From Ziziphus jujuba (lineage: Eukaryota > Streptophyta > Magnoliopsida > Rosales > Rhamnaceae), in contig NC_083382.1 of assembly GCF_031755915.1 (NCBI RefSeq), forward strand, positions 13,669,001 through 13,733,000: a stretch of DNA of 64,000 nt, in the 5' to 3' direction. A program made the translations under genes and the position numbers. Shown here one piece after another: positions 60,453 through 64,000 of the stretch. A model generated the notes under the pieces. The model had not been told where the DNA came from and ran no database searches. It saw nothing but the letters and a program-made list of their open reading frames with translations. The first letter of the stretch is position 1; each line of letters starts with the position of its first letter.

Positions 60453-63400
60453 ATGGAGTTTGAAGATTTAGTAGAGCCAGTTAGCCCTACTGGCCAATAC
60501 TTCAATAACTCTACCTTGTCCATTTCGATTCTTGGAGTTCTTGAATCTGAGATTCCGATTGATATTACTGATGCTCAAGCTTTATCACTGCTCAAGGATG
60601 TTTTCCTTCCCATCAACCAACGTTTCTCCTCCATCATGGTTTTTAATTATCTCTATCTCTCACTATTATATATACATATATATGTATATATAGCATTGAT
60701 AATATCAATCTACATATATATATATATATAACACATCATCTATACATCATCTATATCTATATATATATAAATATATATCTATATATAGTTGATATTATTT
60801 TAAAGATATATAACATCATCTATTAGATTTCACTTAGTAGCTTAATATCCTGTTACTGGTAATAAGGTGATTATTTCTAATAATTAATAAACCATAGTTG
60901 ACGTTTAACATAAATGCTATCATCGATAAAGTTAGTGGATAATTTCTATGCATATATATTCGAAAGCAGTACAATTTCAATTTTTATCTTTATATCTTTA
61001 CTTTGAATTTATGTTCTATGTAATAGTAAAGTAGTTTTACTCTAATCTCTATATATAGTTCTTATCATGAAAAGGAGGACCGCAATAAACTATATATTAT
61101 TCTCTATTCTGATCAGTTGAAAAAAAGAAAAGAAAAAAAGAAGAAGTAATAATAAACCAAATGGAAATTAGGTAAAGAGAATTCCTGCTTTTTGCATCTC
61201 GTTTTAATTATCTTATTTCCCTTTATAGACAAGTTAAATTAATATTAAAGTTTTATATTTTGTTGATCCATCTACATAATAAAATCAATATATTGCCTTT
61301 CCTGCTACATTTAATTAATTTTTTAATAGGACTTTTAAGGTGCTCTTCTTTGCATATATACATATTCGATGGGACATATGCGTTAAGGTTTACATATTTT
61401 CTTCTTGAGTATGATATGAAATATATATAATATATTTTTAAGTTTGTTAAATAGTTAATACTAGACTTCGTTTATATGTTACATTAATGATGATTACGTT
61501 TCTTTCTTCATTTTTTCTTTTTTTAAAAGAAATTGGATAGAAGAGAAGTTAATTAACAGTTTACAATGTTGCATAAATGTTTTTGAATACACAGGTTGAG
61601 GACAAAAAGGGAAGAAAAATTTGGAAAAAAGTTGAAGTATTTCTTGAAGATCATATTAAAATTCCCATTTTTCCTTCTGGCTTATCCCCTGAATCATACG
61701 ACGAGTGTTTTGATGACTATTTATCAAAACTATCACTTGAAAGATTTCCGCAAGACAAACCTCTTTGGGAAGTTCATATATTCAAGTATCCAACAACAAA
61801 TGCAGCTGGTAATGTTATATTCAGGCTCCATCATGCTCTTGGTGATGGTTACTCCATAATGGGTGCTCTTCTTTCGTGTTTACAAAGGGCTGATGATCCA
61901 TCTCTTCCGTTAACCTTTCCTTCGCGACAAAGATCGAAATCCACCAATGTCCACCGTGAGAAAATAAGTGTATTTTCTTATGTTCCTAAACTTTTCTCAT
62001 CGGTTTTCAATACCATATACGATGTGAGTTGGGGCATCTTAAAGAGTAGTTTACTTGAAGATGATAAAACACCAATAAGATCTGGAAATGATGGACTTGA
62101 GTTTCAGCCAACTGCAACAACAAGCATGTGGTTTTCTCTTGATCAAATCAAGTTAATCAAGACCAAGCTTGGAGTGGTACGTTTCCATTTTTCAGTATAC
62201 CTTGTTACTTTATTTCACATATTATCAATATTAATATTGAATATTAGAATTTTTTTTCTATTCTTTAAAAAAAAAAAAAGAAAAAGAAAAAAAAAAAAAA
62301 AACAAACAACAGCTTTGTCTATGCACTACCCTGCAAGGATTATTCTGTATGCCATAAAAAGAAATTGAAAAGTAATTTATTCCTTAAATAATCCATGTAT
62401 TAAGTTTACAGCTGGTATATAATTTCCATAATTTTTTTGAGGGCCATGTTCCATAAATTATATACCAACAATTTATTGCTATATTATGATTTTTTGTTTT
62501 TATATAATCAAATTAAAGTTTTTTGATATAGATACTTTTTGTGTCTGTCGTTCTTGCCTCATAAGTTGAGAAGTGCAAGCTTAGCTAACTGATCTTCATT
62601 TAATACCTTTTAATCAGTTAGGTCCAACCAACAGACGTGATTGTATCCTTGATTTTCACTGAGAATCAGTAACTTTTTGTTTTTTTTTTTCTCTTTTTGG
62701 TAAGGACTTAGTAACTTTATAATTTAGGCCATCTATTCTACTCAATTTGAGTTGTGCACTGAAAATAGGTTGGATGGATATAAATATAGGGGAATATGTT
62801 GTCAATAAAGACAATAAAGACATGATGTTGAGATAATACTACTCATAAATATTTAAATTTGACTTAATGTCATATCAGTATTAGTTGAGATATGACTTTT
62901 TAAATAATAAATTTTCAAAGACTTTGGCTTTTATTTAGGCCACGTAGCACATTTAATCACTTCTAACACTTTACCCAGTTATGAATTCGCATGTTTATGC
63001 ACTTCATAGTAGCCTATCTATATATGTACTGTCCTTTTAGGGAGAACTAGGCTACTATTTTTCGGATAAAGTTCTAAAGTTGAATTTCTCCAACTAAATA
63101 TATGTAGTAATTCTTTCATTTAGAATTCGTAAACAAAATTTTATCCGGAGCAATATATATATTTTTAAAGATATGTAGATATTTTTATTTTAATGTCCTC
63201 AAAAAAAAAATTTTCAAGATTTTCATGTAGGAGAAAAATTATATGACCCTCTATTTAGACCATTAAAACATTATATTTAGAACAAAATAATCATATTTAT
63301 GTAAAAAATAATAATAAAAAAAACTTAGTTTTGGTCACCATATAAAAGAATTTATTTAAATTTGACATTGAACAGACAATAAACGATGTGATTGCGGGGA

Positions 63401-63735
63401 TAACATTCTTCGGTGCTCGACTCTACATGCAAGAGAATAATATTAGTCAAGAATTGAACACAAAAAACTCAAACTCCACAGCTTTGGTGTTACTCAGTAC
63501 AAGAATGCTTGTTGATTACAAGTCTGTTAAGGAGATGACCAAAGTTGAAGCAGAAATGCCATGGGGAAATCGATTTTCCTTCTTGCACGTACCAATACCA
63601 CACTTTAGCGAATGTTCCGATCCGCTCGACTTTGTATTTTATTCGCAGAAAATCATCGAAAGGAAGCGAAGATCATTCGCTGTTCTTGTCACCAGCAGAT
63701 TATTGGAGATTATGCACAAACTTAAAGGCTATGAA
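60453..63735 (+). CDS. WSD1-like wax ester synthase/diacylglycerol acyltransferase, copy 3 (3' end outside window)
   Basis: Three exons in the window: 60453-60638, 61595-62176 and 63376-63735, all in phase 0, giving 376 aa. By analogy with copies 1 and 2, two more exons (about 96 aa) lie beyond the right edge. The active-site motif HHALGDG is intact in exon 2 after PLWEVHIFKYP. Exon 3 starts TINDVIAGITFFGARLYMQ and ends KLKGYE before a strong donor GTAAGT at 63736, the site that is lost in copy 2. The N-terminus, MEFEDLVEPVSPTGQYFNNS, matches the other copies and fixes the start. Role as in copy 1: acyl-CoA-dependent ester formation at the ER. No disabling change is visible. Confidence 0.9.
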
Positions 63736-64000
63736 GTAAGTTTCGAGCTCATAATTTCTAATACATGCATTAATTGTCTCCTAGTTAGAGAAGTATTATA
63801 TATATATATATATATATATATACAATAAGACTTCAAAGAGGATGTTATTAGCTTTTTAAATTGAGGAGAAGTTCTTGAATTTGATAAGTGGTAATATGAC
63901 ATATTAAATTTTAAAATTTTAAATTATTAAATTCGCTTATTCTCAATTTTTAAGTTAATGATATTCTTGTTGGAATCTTATTTCATATATATATATATAT

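Noticed and set aside
1..64000. CRISPR array, operon, riboswitch or viral coding region
   Set aside because: The window is nuclear plant DNA with spliced genes. The only regularly spaced repeats are the CACTA hairpin units, which have no spacers of CRISPR type, and no viral gene was recognised.

Overview
This is nuclear plant DNA, from a eudicot by its gene content. It is very AT-rich, its genes have short GT-AG introns, and it holds plant-only families (WSD wax ester synthase, DRM de novo DNA methyltransferase, F-box/FBD) and plant transposons (Cassandra, CACTA, hAT, Mutator-like, copia, long-LTR elements). I could not fix the species. There is no operon, CRISPR array or prokaryotic feature.

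Layout. Three WSD1-like wax ester synthase/diacylglycerol acyltransferase genes lie on the + strand. Copy 1 (707-4260, five exons) looks intact. Copy 2 (41633-45665) has lost the second histidine of its HHxxxDG active-site motif and the normal exon 3 splice donor. Copy 3 (60453 to the right edge) is intact as far as it is visible. A fourth copy is only a scar at 13698-15545: the duplicated upstream region of copy 1 is joined directly to the duplicated downstream region, and the gene body is gone. Between them, on the - strand, are a DRM3-like methyltransferase that reads as a pseudogene (16030-20750, nonsense codons and frameshifts) and an intact-looking F-box/FBD gene (22304-24296). The DRM 5' region is duplicated on the far side of the F-box gene (about 25240-25660).

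The intergenic DNA is largely segmental duplications of the WSD neighbourhood plus nested transposons. 5600-7755, 25660-27970 and 39637-40460 are copies of one block. 10048-11251 is a Mutator-like element holding a Cassandra element. 11503-12357 is a multi-LTR Cassandra. 28668-34168 is a decayed CACTA element with an array of hairpin repeats. 34446-39223 is a hAT-type element holding a 2.9 kb solo LTR, and it is itself inserted in an older reverse LTR fragment. 46866-51115 is a TRIM element beside a decayed minus-strand copia that is split by another solo LTR. 51116-57587 is an old LTR of the same family, interrupted by a younger member and by a TIR element. 57588-58400 is a second copia fragment.

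Functionally, the WSD enzymes join fatty alcohol and acyl-CoA into wax esters, or make triacylglycerol, at the ER for cuticular wax. The F-box protein should be an SCF adaptor. The DRM relative would belong to RNA-directed DNA methylation. The main story is birth, decay and deletion of WSD copies in a transposon-rich segmental duplication. I see no clearly new multi-gene system.
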